Shown here: positions 11,101-23,895 of the stretch, one piece after another
Numbering within the stretch: position 1 is the stretch's first letter
Layout of the letters: each line of letters opens with the position of its first letter
Assembly (NCBI RefSeq): GCF_965638725.1
Contig: NC_134974.1
Coordinates: 496,001-560,000, forward strand
Source: Aptenodytes patagonicus
Taxonomy: Eukaryota > Chordata > Aves > Sphenisciformes > Spheniscidae
DNA: 64,000 nt
Direction: 5' to 3'
Notes under the pieces: generated by a model
The model's database searches: none
Told to the model about the DNA's origin: nothing
What the model saw: only the letters and a program-made list of their open reading frames with translations
Made by a program: the position numbers and the translations under genes

Positions 11101-14100
11101 AGGCAGCCACCCTTGCTCCACGGGGCGCCAGGACCTTTCATCTTCCCCCTTTGATGTGGTGGGAAGGGGGGGGGGGGGGAAGAATTGTTATTAAAGAAAT
11201 GGCCCTGAGGAGAAAATTGCAATTAACTCCGTGCGGGATGCGGGGCTGGGACACCAGCACACTCTGAGCCGGCTGCCCCACACCAGGGCAGGCGCCAGCA
11301 ACCGGTGCTCACTGTGGCCAGGCTGTGGCTGTGCCGGGGGAGTGAGGGGCTGGAGGAAGCCCCTGGAATCGGCCCCGGGTGTCTGCGCCCCATGGGAGTG
11401 ACACCCAGCTCCATCTCCCGCCGTGCCAGGGGAAACCCTGTCCTGGGGTGCCAGGGAGCTGTAGCCACCCCCCTTCCCCTGCGGCACCCAGTGCTGAGGC
11501 ACACCCCCTGCCCCCTGGGACCCTGCTCCGGGGCTCATTAGGAAGCGTGGCTCCTGGTAAACAGCCTCACTAATGAGCACTGCCCCATGTAGCACTGAGG
11601 TCTCCCCTGGACTGGGGCACACCAGCACCGCAATGCGGAGGTACAGAGGACCCCAGACTGTGTGGCGGGGCCCGGCAGCCCTGCTCCCCATGGCGGTGAG
11701 CCCCATGGACATCGCTGGCCATCACGTGCTGGGAGCTTGCAGGCATCAGAGCATCGTCGCCAGCCGGGATGGGCTGGAGCACAGCCCCAAATGGGCAGAG
11801 CCACGAGGCCACCATGGCCCGGGGCACGTCCAGGGGACTCTGGCAGCAGCTTCAGCCACGATGCTGCATCCCCGCCGCGCTCAGCTCCTGCACCGTGACC
11901 GCTAGTCCCGCAGGTGCAGAGCAACACCCCCCACAGCTGGATGCCCCCGAATCCCAGCAGCCCCAATGCCATCGCCAGAGCACCCTGAGCTCTGCCTGCA
12001 GCACTGTCTGGCAGCACAGGGCAGGCAGAGCTGCTTGCCTGGCCCAACCCCAGCAGCAGGCAGGGAGCCCATGGGCCCCATTTCAGGCAGAAGGATGGGA
12101 ACAGACACCCAGAGCAAGGGTGTGAGCCTCCTTTCCCACCGACACCCACCCCAGAGCAGGCACGGGCTGCCTGGTCCCCGCTAGCCCCCGCGGCTGTCAG
12201 GAAGCCTCAGCGACAGGTGAGCCGGGTCAGGATGGACCCCCCGGCCTCCCAGGCTCTGGCAGCCGTGGTGCTGCCAGCGGGGCATGGTGGGCTCCAGCAG
12301 TGCCTGAAGGGTTAAGTGCAGGAGCAGAACGGGCAGCATCGCTTCTGCACGACTGCATTTTTAGAGCAGGGCTTTGCAAGGCAGTGGTACCTTCCAGCAG
12401 CCTGTCGGCACTGGGCAGATGGATGTCCCCTGGCAGAACCGTCCCGAGCGGAGGCTGGGCTCGGCGCCCACCGGCCCTGCACCGGCGGGACCCTGGCTAC
12501 CTGGCAAGCCACAGCCACTGGTGAGCTGGGCGGCCGCTCCGCTCCCATCTGCTGCGATAAATCTGGGCTGAGCGCCGCACGCTCACTCATGCACTGCTAG
12601 GGAGTGCCTGGTGCACTGCAGCATGCCCCGGCCCCGGCAGCACAGGGGGGACCAGACCCCTGCCCAGCCCCCCGTGCTGTGGAGGCTCACCCCCACGGTG
12701 CGGGAAAGGCCTGGAGGGTGGTGAGGCCGGAGCTGGGCTCAGCATCCCATGTTGGTGGTGACAGTGGCGAGGACTAGGGTGACACAGGGCATCCCCCGAT
12801 GCAGGTGATAGCATGGTGCCCCCAGCACTGGGGGCCAGGGCGGACAGTCCCCACCAGCCCAGCCGGGCCCTTTGTTTGGCTCCGGCAGCTTCACACTTTC
12901 GGCACATCCAGGACCCATCGATCAACCGGGGAACAAAAAAGTGCCATTGATTTGCATGGTCCCCTTCCAGTCGCCCTGCCCGACAGGGAGAGGTGAAGGC
13001 ACGCACATCAATCGCCGCAGCCAGTCCGCCCCAACGGACAGAGAGACGGATAGACAGACCGACCGCCTGCACCCAGTGCTCAGCCGCCGGGGAGACGGGC
13101 GGCTCGGCCCGGCGCCCCCCCCCGTGCCAGCCCTCCCCACGCAGGCAGCACTGCACAGTCACGGCGCCCAGACGGCCGCGCACACGCGCGCTGGCTCGGC
13201 AGACAGCGCCTGCGACGCAGCCCACGCGCACGGGTGGCACGGCGCCACGGCACGGCCCCCCCCCCCCCCCGTCCTTCCCCCAACACGCCTGGCGCAGCCG
13301 CAAGGTGCGGGCACAAAAGGCATTGCCGGCACACGGCGTCCCCAGGGCCACCTCCCTGCTCGGGGAACTGGGCTCCTGAGGAGATGGGGGCAGCTCCCCA
13401 GGGACACAGTGGTGGGCGAAGGGACCATGGTGCCATGGGGCAGCACCCACCCCAGGGTGACAGGCACAGCCCTCCCCCAGCACTCTGGAACCCCCAGCAC
13501 TGCCCTACAGGTGCCTCTGCACCCCCAACCCTATTGATGGCCACGCGATCCCTTTAATCCCCGCTAAAGCCCGTACCTTCCCGCTTTGCTAACAAGATCA
13601 ATGGGGTTTCTAATTGGGTTTTAATTAAATCATCAATCTGCAACCAGTGACTCAATTACCAGCCTGGGCAGGAGCGGGGTGGCCTGGCCCTGTTGCACCC
13701 TGGGACAGCCTCCACACCCTGACGCTGCAACCCCTTCTCCCACAGGAACCCCGCAGGCCCCGGACGCACTGCCGGGGCTCGGTGCCGCCCGTCGCGGTGA
13801 CTCACAGGGCACGGCACCCTCTGCCCCCGGGCAGCAGCTCCCGCCAGCGCCGCAGCCAGCGCCCACAGGTGGCCAGGGCCTCTGTGCCCCACAGGGACCA
13901 GCCTGGGGGGCACAGCCATGGGGTGGAGGGTGGGGGAGCCCCCCAGCCCACCAGGGGATGCTGCAGCCGGTGGGGCTGGGTAATTAGTCGCTGAGAGGTG
14001 TAATCACCACCTTGCCCACTTCCAGCCCCACAGCTGGGCACACCCTGCGGTGGGGTGGGGAACTGCCCCTCGTCGGGCAACTCTGCCCCGCGCCCCGCAG

Positions 14101-17100
14101 CACCTCCTGCTGGATGCCCCCGGGATCTGCCGGGGTGAGGGGGGTCCCCTCCTGCCTCAGCCAACACCCTCCCCAGCCCTGCAGGTGCCAGCGGATGCGA
14201 TGGAGGGATCCGGCTGGGCACAGCCCCGGTGTTGGGGTCCAGCAGCTGCAGAGGACCCAGGAGTCCGGGCACCCCCAGGGCCCCCCGGCAGGTGCAGGGC
14301 GGGGACACGGCTCCTCTCCCGCGCGAGACGCTCCCCCGGGAGAGGCTGCTCCGCGCAAGGGCTCTTGACAGCCTGCTCCAGCTCTTGCCGCCTGGAACAC
14401 AAAGTCAGCCAGATAAAAGCTGCCTTGAAGAGGCAAGCATGGCAGCAGTGCCAGTGGCTGGGGAGGCCACACGCGATACTCCCCCCACACAGGTGGGCTC
14501 CGACTCACCTGCCTCAGCTGGGCACCAGCACTCCATGTACACCCATCTCACAGCCACCCCGCTCTGCCCCCTCCATGGCACCGGGCACCCTGAGGCCTCA
14601 GGCACCAGCACCCTCGGTCCCCGCACCGGAGCCAGGGGCGCAGCGTGGCTCACCCCAACCCGCTCTGGGGGTCTCCTGGGGGCTGCAGCAGCGTCAGGGG
14701 GAGCTAGCAATGCCTGTGCCCAAGCACGGGGACAAACCGCTGTCCCCACCTCGGCATCCGGGACACCCAGCAGGGAGGTGGCATCCCATGCACACCGGCA
14801 CGCCAGGGCCTGGCTTGGCTGGGGACACCCCTAGAAGCCCCCAGCCCCACACCATGGGGCACCCCAGGGATGCAGCCCCCCTGAACGCCAGTGCTGAGTG
14901 GGACGCAGCCGCCCCACACCTTTGCCCCGTGCCACCACACCTGTTCCTGGCAGGACTTGGGAGTGGAGGGCAGGGACCGGACAAGGATCGTCCCGTGCCC
15001 CTGGGGCTTGCCGGCTGCCTCCAGCAGAGACAGCGGGACAGGTGGAAAGCGCAGCCGGACCAACAGCCTGGCCGAGCAGGAGCAGGCACTTGCACTGCCC
15101 CGAGCCTCAGATCCCACCTTCGTGCCTCCCCCGGGCTTTGCCATCAGCACCCCGAACCTGCTGCAGGAGGGGTGCCCAGCCCCACTCAGTGGCCCTCCCT
15201 GGTCCCCCGGCACCACCAGCCATCCCCTGCGGTGGCCGGGGGACTGGAGGAGTCCAGCCGCGTGCCCAAGGGGGATGAGCTGCCACCAGCCCCCTGTTCC
15301 CCAAGGCACCGCTGGGACCCCGGGTGCTGTGGGTGGGCTCTGTGGGGCGGCCCCTCACCCCATCCTCCCACCGAGGGGAGCCACAGGGGCGCCCAGGGCA
15401 GCATGGCAGGAGATGCAATAAATTTCTGGGGTGCCTGGCACAGCCCCCGAGGAGCGGCCCACAGCCGAGCCTGCTGGCGCCCCCCCCCCCCCCCCCCCGC
15501 CTCCCCGGAGAGCCCCACGGGGCCGCGCAGGGCTTGTTTATTGCTCTGATTGCAGCGGGGTTGCTGGGATTTGCAGGCTGCGGCCCAGGGAGCCTAATTC
15601 CCCCCATAATTTATCTAATCCAGACACTTTGCCGTGCGGCTATAATTGCGGCCGAGCTGCCGCACTGCCTAACAATAAATATCAATGCTCCGGAGTCCCT
15701 GGGACATGTCTCTGCCGCAGCCGCCCCCACCGCGCTGCCTGTGCCCTGAGCCGGACGCTTGCAGCCGCGCCAGAGACGCGTGCGCAGCGGGCGCGGGCGT
15801 CTGGCTGCGACACCCCTGGCTTGGCATGGCGGGGGCACCGCCGGCACCCCCTCCTCCCCATCCCTTGGGAGGTGCCGGGGCAACACTGGGTCACGGCGCA
15901 CGGCTGCGGGCAATGGGATGGGGAGAGGCGGCCCCTCGGTCACGGTGGGGCAAGGGTGGGGGTGCGGGAGTCTCCCACCCGCCGAGGTCCCGGCGATGTC
16001 ACGGCACAGAGATGAGGCCGGTAGGCGAGCGGGGTCCGGCTGGAGAAGCAGGAGGATGCCCAAGCGTGGCGGGGCGAGCCGAGCGCCTCACCATTGTGCT
16101 GCGCCTCGGCACGTCGCACACACGCACAATTTATGGGGCCCGGGCTTCCGCCTGGCGACACAATCTCAATGGGAGGGGAAGGAGCTGCCGGGGAACGCTC
16201 CCTCCCCACACAAAGGGGCGCAGGGCGGGGGGAGCCCGGGGGAGCCCCGGCACCAACGGGTATGGCGGGATGCTCTGGCCAGGCGCACGTCCCCGCCACA
16301 CCCCTGAGCGCTCGCACCGGCGAGGGAAAGGGAGATGGGCGATCGCAGCGGGCACAGCTCCCCAATCCCCGTGGAGGGGTCCACGGACCCGCCGCGGGCT
16401 CGCAGCCCCCCTTCCCCGGAGGAGCCCAGCCCAGCCGTGTCCATCGCCGCCCCAAAGCCGGCGCGGTGCCCGCGCCCCTCCGGCGCAGCCGTGCCAGCCC
16501 CAGGTGTGGGGGCCACGCACCCCACGCAGCCCCCCGGGTGGGCGAGGGCAGGACGCAGCCCCCGGCGCAGGGCGCGAGGAAGGTGTCGCGGGTCCGTGGC
16601 CACCGACCGCCCGGGCTCCCGGCGGCTCCGCTCCCGGCGGCCGTGGGCGCGACGGCAGTTTCCACACCTCCGCTCGCCCCCGCACACCCCCCGGGAGCCC
16701 CCGGCCCCGCCGCCCTCGGCTGCTGCCCCAGCGATGGCACCGCTACCCGCCGGAGCGGGGGGGGGGGGACGGGCGCCCGTCGGCCCCCCCCCCATCCCCG
16801 CCGCGCCGCCGGTGCCGCTCCCGCGCCCAGACAGGCGGGGGGCGCGTCTGGCGGCAGGGGCGCCGCAGCGGGACCCCCTGCCCGGCCCGCCGCACCGGGC
16901 GGGGGGGGGCCGGCCGTGCCCTTCCCGCGGCACCCCGGTGCCCGCCGCGGGGGGGGGTCAGCGCCGTCAGGGAGGGGGGGCTCGGCCCCCGGTGCCACCG
17001 ACCCACCCGCGCCCGCACCGGGAGCCGCCGAGCCCCGCTCCAGCGGCGAGCCCGACCCCGCCGGTGCCCGCGCCCCGCCCGGCAGCGCGGCCCCGGGTCC

Positions 17101-17618
17101 CCGAGCCGCCGCAGGTCGGGTCGGGCCGGCCGGGCGGCTGCGCCCCCCCCCCCCCCCCCGAGCGGCCCCCGCCTCCGCGGGCAGGGCGAGGTGCGCGGGG
17201 CCGGGAGGGGCAGCGCTCCTGCACCGGGGGGTCCCGCAGCCCCGCCCACACGGGGGCGCCGCGCGGACACCGGCACCGGGGGGTCCCGCAGTCCCGGCGC
17301 GCGCGCCCCCGGCCCGGTGCCGCCCCCCCCCCCCCCGCCGCCGCGCGCATCCTTCAGCGCGATCCCCGCCGCGCCCCCACCGCGTCCTTCCCGGCGGCGC
17401 CCCCCTCCCCGCCCGGCCCCAGGGACACCCCCGCCGCCTCCCGGTGCCGGTACCGGCGGCCTCCCCCGCGCGGCCCGGCGCCCGCCCCGCACTCACTGCA
17501 GGTTGGAGCTGTTCCAGTGCACGGCGTGCCGGTTGCCCAGGGCCCCCGGCGGCCCCCGGCCCGGCAGCAGCAGCAGCAGCGGGAGCAGGGGCAGGAGCGC
17601 GGGCAACCGAGCAGCCAT
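8161..17618 (-). CDS. EFNA3: Ephrin-A3 (GPI-anchored Eph receptor ligand), 5 coding exons
   Basis: Coding exons are 17618-17497, 9524-9235, 8716-8651, 8492-8415 and 8282-8161, all in phase, giving 225 aa (human 238). A Leu-rich signal peptide is followed by [15 protein letters not shown], as in mammalian EFNA3. The receptor-binding domain holds [33 protein letters not shown] and [18 protein letters not shown]. The C-terminal [20 protein letters not shown] and hydrophobic tail form the GPI signal and are diagnostic for EFNA3. Relative to human, the Gly-rich insert in the receptor-binding loop is shorter. Intron 1 is about 8 kb, far longer than the others, and contains several AT-rich candidate enhancers. 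A role as EphA ligand in cell repulsion and guidance is inferred from the family. Confidence 0.97.
8865..9090. repeat. Degenerate CACC-rich tandem repeat in EFNA3 intron 2
   Basis: Repeats of the type CTGCACCAGCACCCC and CATCCCCATCCTGCACC between exons 3 and 2. Short-period, imperfect and non-coding. Confidence 0.55.
10140..10345. promoter_or_regulatory. Candidate enhancer in EFNA3 intron 1 with TAATCC sites
   Basis: AT-rich relative to its flanks. It has TAATCC at 10149, 10261 and 10293 (OTX/PITX-type homeodomain cores), a GATTAGG near 10208 and TTAATTA at about 10330. A smaller similar island with TTGTTATTAAAG and AAATTGCAATTAA lies at 11185-11226. Confidence 0.4.
13540..13655. promoter_or_regulatory. 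Candidate enhancer in EFNA3 intron 1 with homeodomain motifs
   Basis: Contains TTTAATCCCC, TCTAATTGGG, TTTTAATTAAATCATCAATC and CTCAATTACC within about 100 bp in a GC-rich intron. The density of TAATT/ATCAAT cores far exceeds the flanks. Confidence 0.42.
15530..15700. promoter_or_regulatory. Candidate enhancer in EFNA3 intron 1
   Basis: An AT-rich island with TTGTTTATTG (FOX-like), CCTAATTCC, CATAATTTATCTAATCC, GCTATAATTGCGG and AACAATAAATATCAATGC. It sits about 2 kb downstream of the EFNA3 promoter on the gene strand. Confidence 0.42.
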
Positions 17619-17960
17619 CCTGCCGCCGCCGCGGAGCCCGCCGCGATCCCAATGAATGGAGAACCGAGCCGGAGCCGCCCGCGCCCCGCGCCCCCGGCGC
17701 CCAGCTCCGCCCCGCGCGCGCCCGCCGCCGCCGCGCCCCCGCGCGCGCGCCCGCCGCCACCCCGAGCCCGCCTGCACCGGCACCGGCACGGGCATCGGCA
17801 TCGGCATTGGCATCGGCACCGGGCAGCGGGGACCGGAGCCGCGCCGGGCTTGGGCTGCGGGTCCCGCGGGTGGGGGCACCGGGGCCGCATCCCACCGGGA
17901 TCGGATGCCACCGGGATCAGATGCCACCGGGCTTAGGGTCTCACTGGGACCCCCGTGGGT
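15740..17960. promoter_or_regulatory. CpG island and promoter of EFNA3
   Basis: More than 2 kb of dense CpG covering exon 1 (17618-17497) and the start of intron 1. No TATA box is evident. Just upstream of exon 1, at 17770-17830, is a short hexanucleotide-like GGCATC/GGCACC repeat. Confidence 0.6.
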
Positions 17961-20229
17961 GGCGGCACCAATGCCAGGTCCCACTGACATTGTGGTCTCC
18001 CTGGGTGGGAGCGCTGGGGCTCAGGGCCCCAGAGGGTCCTCGTGGTGCTGCTGCCAGCACCATGGGGGTCACACGTGTTCGCAGAGGGGTTTGGCCGCCC
18101 CGGGGACACAGGAGCAGGCGGGCAGGTGGGCATCCAGCCATTTGGAAGGGTGGGCATCCAGCCACTTGGGAGGGTGGGCACGCAGCCACTTGCCACCAGC
18201 TCGGGCGGGCTGGGGCCAGCGTGCCAGGGCAGCCCAGGTGCTGGAGGAGCACAGCCACAGTGCCAGGCTCTCCCGCCTGCCCCGTCCTGCCGCAGGAGCC
18301 TGCATGTGGCCGAGCACCCACCCGCAGGGCTGGTCCCCTTGCTCTTCCCACATCTCTGCCTCGTTTCCCCATGAGGGTCTGTGCGGCAGAGGTACCCAGG
18401 GGCCTGGCGGGTGCTCCCCGGGCGCCGGTCCCTGCCAGCCATGCGGGAAGAGATTGAGCTGGGTGCCAGCTCCAGCTGCCCGTCCTCGGCAAGATCCCTT
18501 AGCAACACCCGGCAGTCCCGTGTGCCAGGTGATCCACGCCCCAGCACACATGTGCACACACGAGCACACTCGCACCAGCACAGGCACACGCAGCTCACCA
18601 TGAGCTCCCACGCAGGAGCGCGCCCGAGCGCGCGCGTGCTGCCAGCACCAACCTGATGGCCCCTGCTCTGGCAGCACCGGCTTTGCACACGACCCGGAGA
18701 TTTGGCAGCCCGAGGAGCTTGCAAATAAAACCAGGAGGCTATCGAAACCGTGGCTGGGCTTGCTGAGCTGGCCCTGGCTGCTTCCGCCGGGAGTCATCTC
18801 GCTGGAGTGGCAAGCATGGCCGGGGCGGTGCGGGGCCGAACGCCGCGTCCCTGTGTCCCCACTGCCCGGGCACGGCGGCTCCCAGGCCCAGGCAGGTGAC
18901 ACGGCATAGCCCTGGGCTAGGGGCATCTGTTGCCCAATGCCAAGGTTAAGAGGGGTTCCCAGCTCCCCAAAGCTGCCAGGGGAGCTCAGGGCGGACGCGG
19001 AGCCACTCCCCCCTTAGGGCCCCTTTTCGGGCTCCCCAAAACCCTTGCGGACGTGTGGATGCTTCCCCAGCCCATGAAGGGGGACGAGGACAGTGGTGGC
19101 CAGGGTCTTGCTGAGGCCCCCCCAGTCCCACTCAGCGCCATGGGGGCCCAGCACCAGCGGTACCCGTGGCAGGGCTGTGCCACAGCCTCACAGCCCCCAT
19201 CCATGCCGGTGGCACTGGGGGGCCAAGCCCCCACCAGAGTCCTGCTGGGAAGGGGGAAGGGGCTGGCGGAAGGGCCCGGAGGACCAAAAAAGCCTGTATT
19301 AATTATTCATCCGGAGAAGTGAAGTGAAGAAAACACAACACGTGGAAAAGGGATCTGTCTGGCCCAGGGGGGAGGGGGGGGCCTCTGTCGGAGGTGGGGG
19401 GGGGGCGCTGGGGGGGGCAGGGGCAGGAGGGGCTGCAGGGGGCCAGGGCACCCAGGTGCTGGGGCACAGCGGTGGCAGCGGCGGCTCCCTCCCTGTGCAC
19501 CCTGGTGCTGGGGCATCCCAGGGGGCTGCGCACCTCTGGAAGGGCCCGACAGCACCGCGCTGCCGCCATGGAAACGCCTTGGCTCAGCAAACCCATGGCA
19601 ACACACACCTCCACATGGAAACCCCCTGCTCATGGCAACGCGCACGCCGCCGACAGCATCCGCATGCGGCCGCGATCACTGGGGGGGACCCTGCACCGGA
19701 GCACCCTGATGCGCGAGGCTGCGGTGGGATGGACGGAGCACTCCTGCAGGGACGGAGGGACCCTGGCAGCCAGAAGTGCCCTGAGCATCACGGTGTGCAC
19801 CCACGCGTGGGCACTGGTACCCACCGGGCATCATCCCCAGGGCTTGGGGATGGAGCCCGGCCGCAGCAGCCAGCATGCAGAGGGGGCTTGGCTGGGTTTT
19901 GCCACCCACAGCAGGAGACGGCGTCTCCTGTGGGGACTGCCAGGGTCACCGCCAGCCGGGTGGCTTCACTCTCAGGAGGACACGAGGCCTTGAGCTCTCC
20001 AGGAGAGCTGGGGCATGAAGCAGCCCCATCTCCCCCCCCCAGTTCCGTGCCCCCTGTCTCCTCCACCCTGTGCCTGTCTCACTGAGATCCAGCAGGTTCC
20101 TGCTTCAAAGCAGTGGGGACCAGAGCAAAGCCCCCCGCCCACCGCCTGGAGCGGGCAGCCACAAGCACTGGCCATGGTGGCTGCTGTGCTTGGAGCGGGG
20201 TGGGCCTGGAGGTCCTGCCGGCCGCTTCA

Positions 20230-20500
20230 CCCGCCCTGGTTAATATTTAACCGCGGCTTCCTGTGACAGTATGTCGCAACCACAGAGCAGAGCCGGCATT
20301 CAATAAATCATCGCGCCAGGCTGGGAGCTGGGGGGGGGGGGGGGGGGGAGCGGGGGGGCAGCAGCGGAGCAGCGCCCAGCCGAGCGAGAGGGGGAGCCGA
20401 TAAATAATTCATTAAATAAATAAACATGGCGAGAACGCGGGGAGGAGGCAGGAGTGTAACCAAGAAAGGGCTCGGTGAATGCGGGCATGAAATATTCACC
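20230..20500. promoter_or_regulatory. AT-rich candidate regulatory island
   Basis: TTAATATTTAACC, TTCAATAAATCATCG and GATAAATAATTCATTAAATAAATAAA flank a 19-base G homopolymer. CDX/HOX-like ATAAAT cores are repeated. Confidence 0.35.
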
Positions 20501-21249
20501 AGCCACACCTACATGGCCCCAAACACGCTGAGCTCAGGGCTCCCGACCTGCCAGGAGGAGCCAGGTGCCGGCACGTGCCTAGCCAGACACAGCAAGAACA
20601 TCCTAATGGCACACAGAGCAGGCGGCCAGGGCCACAGGGCCACGGCACCCGGGTCGGGGAGCAGGTAGCCGGTGGTACCGGCATGTCTGCACGGAGCCGA
20701 GTGGCCCCCAGCTCCTGCCAGCTCCTCCTGGCAGCACTTAGCCATACAAATTGGGCAGCCCCAGGCAGCCTTGTGCCGGCACTTGGGCATGCCACCGTCC
20801 TGCCAGGGAGCACGCTCGGCCAGCACGCCTGGGGCAGGCTCGCCGCACACCACGCTCGTGGGCTCACAGCCACCCTGCTCCTCGCTGCCCCTTTCCTTTT
20901 TTATCCCCGCGTCGGTCTTTAAATTTGAATGAAGGCCTCATGGATGGTCGCGCCGCATCAGCATCTTGGCGAGTGCTGGGCAAGCGCCACCCCAGTGAGG
21001 GCACAGGGTGCTGACCCCCCCACACCTGGGGAGAGGGGGGACCTCCAGCCCTGGAAGCATCCTGCAGGACCTCCTGGGGCTGCTTTGGGGCTGGGCTTGG
21101 AGCGATGGCAGCATGATCCAGGGCACCGGGGAGGTGAAGATGGGTGGTAGTGCCACTGGCCACCAGACCACCTCCCTGGCGAGCCACAGTTCCAGCCAGA
21201 GCGGCCTCATGCTGTGGGGGGGCTGGAGGTGAGCCCCGCTACGCAGAAG

Positions 21250-21350
21250 GACATAGGGGTGATTCGTTAATTAGCACCTCAGTGGCTTGAGTTAATTGAT
21301 GCGGAGCTTGATGGCGCGGGATCGCAGAGGAGGGTTAATTGCCAACGCAA
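21250..21350. promoter_or_regulatory. AT-rich candidate regulatory island
   Basis: GATTCGTTAATTAGCACC, GAGTTAATTGATGCGG and GGGTTAATTGCC occur within 100 bp: three TTAATT homeodomain-type cores. Confidence 0.38.
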
Positions 21351-23724
21351 AGCCAGCCGCCAGCAGCCCGGCCATGGCCATGAGCGGGCAGCTGCGCCGG
21401 GTGGCGGCAGCAGCGCAGAGCCGGGCTGTCGGAGGAAATCAGCTTCCTCGCGGAGCCGCCGGATGAAGCCGTGCGTGGCTCCCGGCCCCGCCGCCTGCCA
21501 GCCCCAGGCTGGCTCACAGCACTGGGGCTGCTCCTGCTGCCTGGCAGGGAGGAAGCCACAGGGTCCCTGCCCTGGGCGCCAGGCGCCTGTTTGCCGGAAG
21601 CCTGGCTCCAGCGGGCTCTGCCGTGCCAAATCCCACGAGCCCTGGGTGTGCGGGCACCCAGAGGTGCCAGGTGGGAGGTGCAGGCGGCCAGCTCCTCATG
21701 GTTCCCACGGCCTGGCAGCCACAGTCCCCCCACACCACCCTGGCACACGGATGTGCCGCTGGCGGGTGATCCCAGGTAGAAGCAGGTCACCACGCTGCAA
21801 GGCACAGACCAGCACCCACGCGCATGCTGCTCTCACCTTGGACCACCCCGTGGCACCACAGGTGCCGGACTGGGGTGCCAGGCAGTGCCAGGGTCCCAGC
21901 TGCCCCCTCTGCTGCATCCTGCGGCCCGGCAGCCCACGTGCCGGCGGCAGGGGCTACCTGGCAGTAAGTGCCTGAGTCAGCAGCCGGCACCGAGTGACTC
22001 AGCCGGCTCCTCTCTTCTCCTCTCCTCCTGTGTGGCAGACCTCCCTCCCGGCCTCAAGATCACTCCAATATCATCCACCGGCAGCAGCAGCCCCGGCCCT
22101 GCTGGCCCTGGCCCAGGCCCTCCTGCTCCGGCATGGCCGCGGCAAGGATGCGCCAGTGGGCGCGAGGGCTGTGCTGGGAGAGAGCTGTCCGGCGTGGGCA
22201 GGGCAAGCGCAGCGGGGGCTGGCACCTGGCCCCACTGCAGCGCGGCAGCCACAGCTCCCCAGGGAAGGGACAAGGACACGGAGCTGGGTCTGCAGCCGCT
22301 GGCCCTGGCCCTGGCGCTCAGCTCCCTGCTGGCCTCATCCCTGCCTGCCCTGGAGCCTAGTGCTCCGCTCACCCTGGCCGTGCCACCCTGGTGTCTCCTG
22401 CACGGTGGCCAGGGGCTGCAGGAACTGCAACAGGCACCATCTGGGGTGGGGGCTACAGCCTGCTGCCCCCCCAGCACCCGTCAGAGCTGGGCAGGCAGTG
22501 GCAGTGGTGGGCAGAGCAGCAACGGAGAGCCAAGCACGGCGCTGACGGCGCATGTGGCTGGGCCACGAGGAGCCGTAAACCCCATGCTGAGCCCCGCTGT
22601 TTCCAGCAGCCATGGGAGCACCCAAGCGCACAGCAGGCATGGGGCCACCGCACACCACAGCCCCCCCAAGGGACCCTGCACCCCAGACTCGCCCTCACCG
22701 GAGCCCTGGCATGGCCTCGCAGCACCCCTGGGACTCAGCCCTGCTCAGCCCCAGCGGCATCTTGCCCTCCCTGAACACTGCCTACACCTGGGCCACGCTG
22801 ACTCTGCTGTTGCAGCCTGCCCCCGGGGCGCCGCGTGCAGCCTGAGGGCAAGCGCGCATGGGTGTCCGCAGGAGCGCGTGTGTCGGGGCTGTCAGTGCGC
22901 ACAGGGGCTCCCTGGTGTGTCACCACGCCGGCTGCTATGCACACAGTGCTGTGGCCCCGGGGGGGGGTTGAGCACGGGGCGGCTCCCTAGGGGTGCTGGG
23001 AGAGGCGCGAGGGGTGATGGAGCTGGTGGAGCATCCGTGGGACTGGGCAGGGACCTGGCCCGTGGTGGCAGATCAGACCCGGCACCTGCACTGATACAGG
23101 ATGGTGCTGCCGGAGCCCCTGTCAGCCCCGCTCCAGGCCCGGTGGCAGATCTCTGAGCCGCCCATTACCAGTGCCTAAGTGACGTTAATCCGATTGAGGG
23201 GTGACAGGCAGCATCAATATCCCGCTCCCGCCGTACATAGATCACGCTGCAATTAGCATCTGCGGCTGCCGGGACCGGGAGCGCTGGCAGAGGCGGAAGG
23301 GGTGATATGGGGGGGGTGCCAGGCTGGGGGTGATGGGGACAGGTCCATGCTGTGACTTGCCCAGGATTGTCCCCATGTTCCTGCCCTGACCCCACAGGTG
23401 ACAATGCCAGGAGAACTGCAGGCCCTTGGTGCCAAACAAGGGATGGGGATGGGTGCAGGGGTCCGGGGGGGACATGGGAGCCATCCTGGGGACCCCCGGC
23501 TGGCACTGAGCTCAGCAGTGCGGGGCTGCTCTGGCTCTGCCCTGGGGATGTGCAACCAGCTCTGACATTGCCCACTCTCCCCTTGGGGACAGCCCATCCC
23601 CATCCATCCTGGGCTGGAGCCGCGGCGGTGGGTGACCCCCCCAGCCTGGGGTTGGGGAGAGGGGCCGGGTGCACGCGGTGACCCTGTTTTGCTGCGCCCT
23701 TGGTGCTGCGCAGAAGCGAGGGGA

Positions 23725-23895
23725 AGCAAATGAGCTAATAAATTGGGGGGGGTGGCAGGGGGGCTCAGGATAAAGCATTGCAGGCGCAGGAGATTTCAGG
23801 GCCTGAAATATTCATCAGGTTTGATGCGGCACCCGCTGTCACGCTGGCCGTGAGTGATGGCGCGGGGTAGTTTTAATAATGCATCGCTTATAAAA
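23725..23895. promoter_or_regulatory. AT-rich candidate regulatory island
   Basis: AAATGAGCTAATAAATTGG, CTGAAATATTCATCAGG and TTTTAATAATGCATCGCTTATAAAAGG in a GC-rich context. The last stretch includes a TATA-like TATAAAAG, but no downstream exon was recognised. Confidence 0.35.

Noticed and set aside
15685-18457. Long plus-strand open frames (533-787 codons) opposite EFNA3 exon 1
   Set aside because: Pro/Arg/Ala-rich products of a CpG island with few stop codons. No domain is recognisable, and they overlap the clear EFNA3 first exon.
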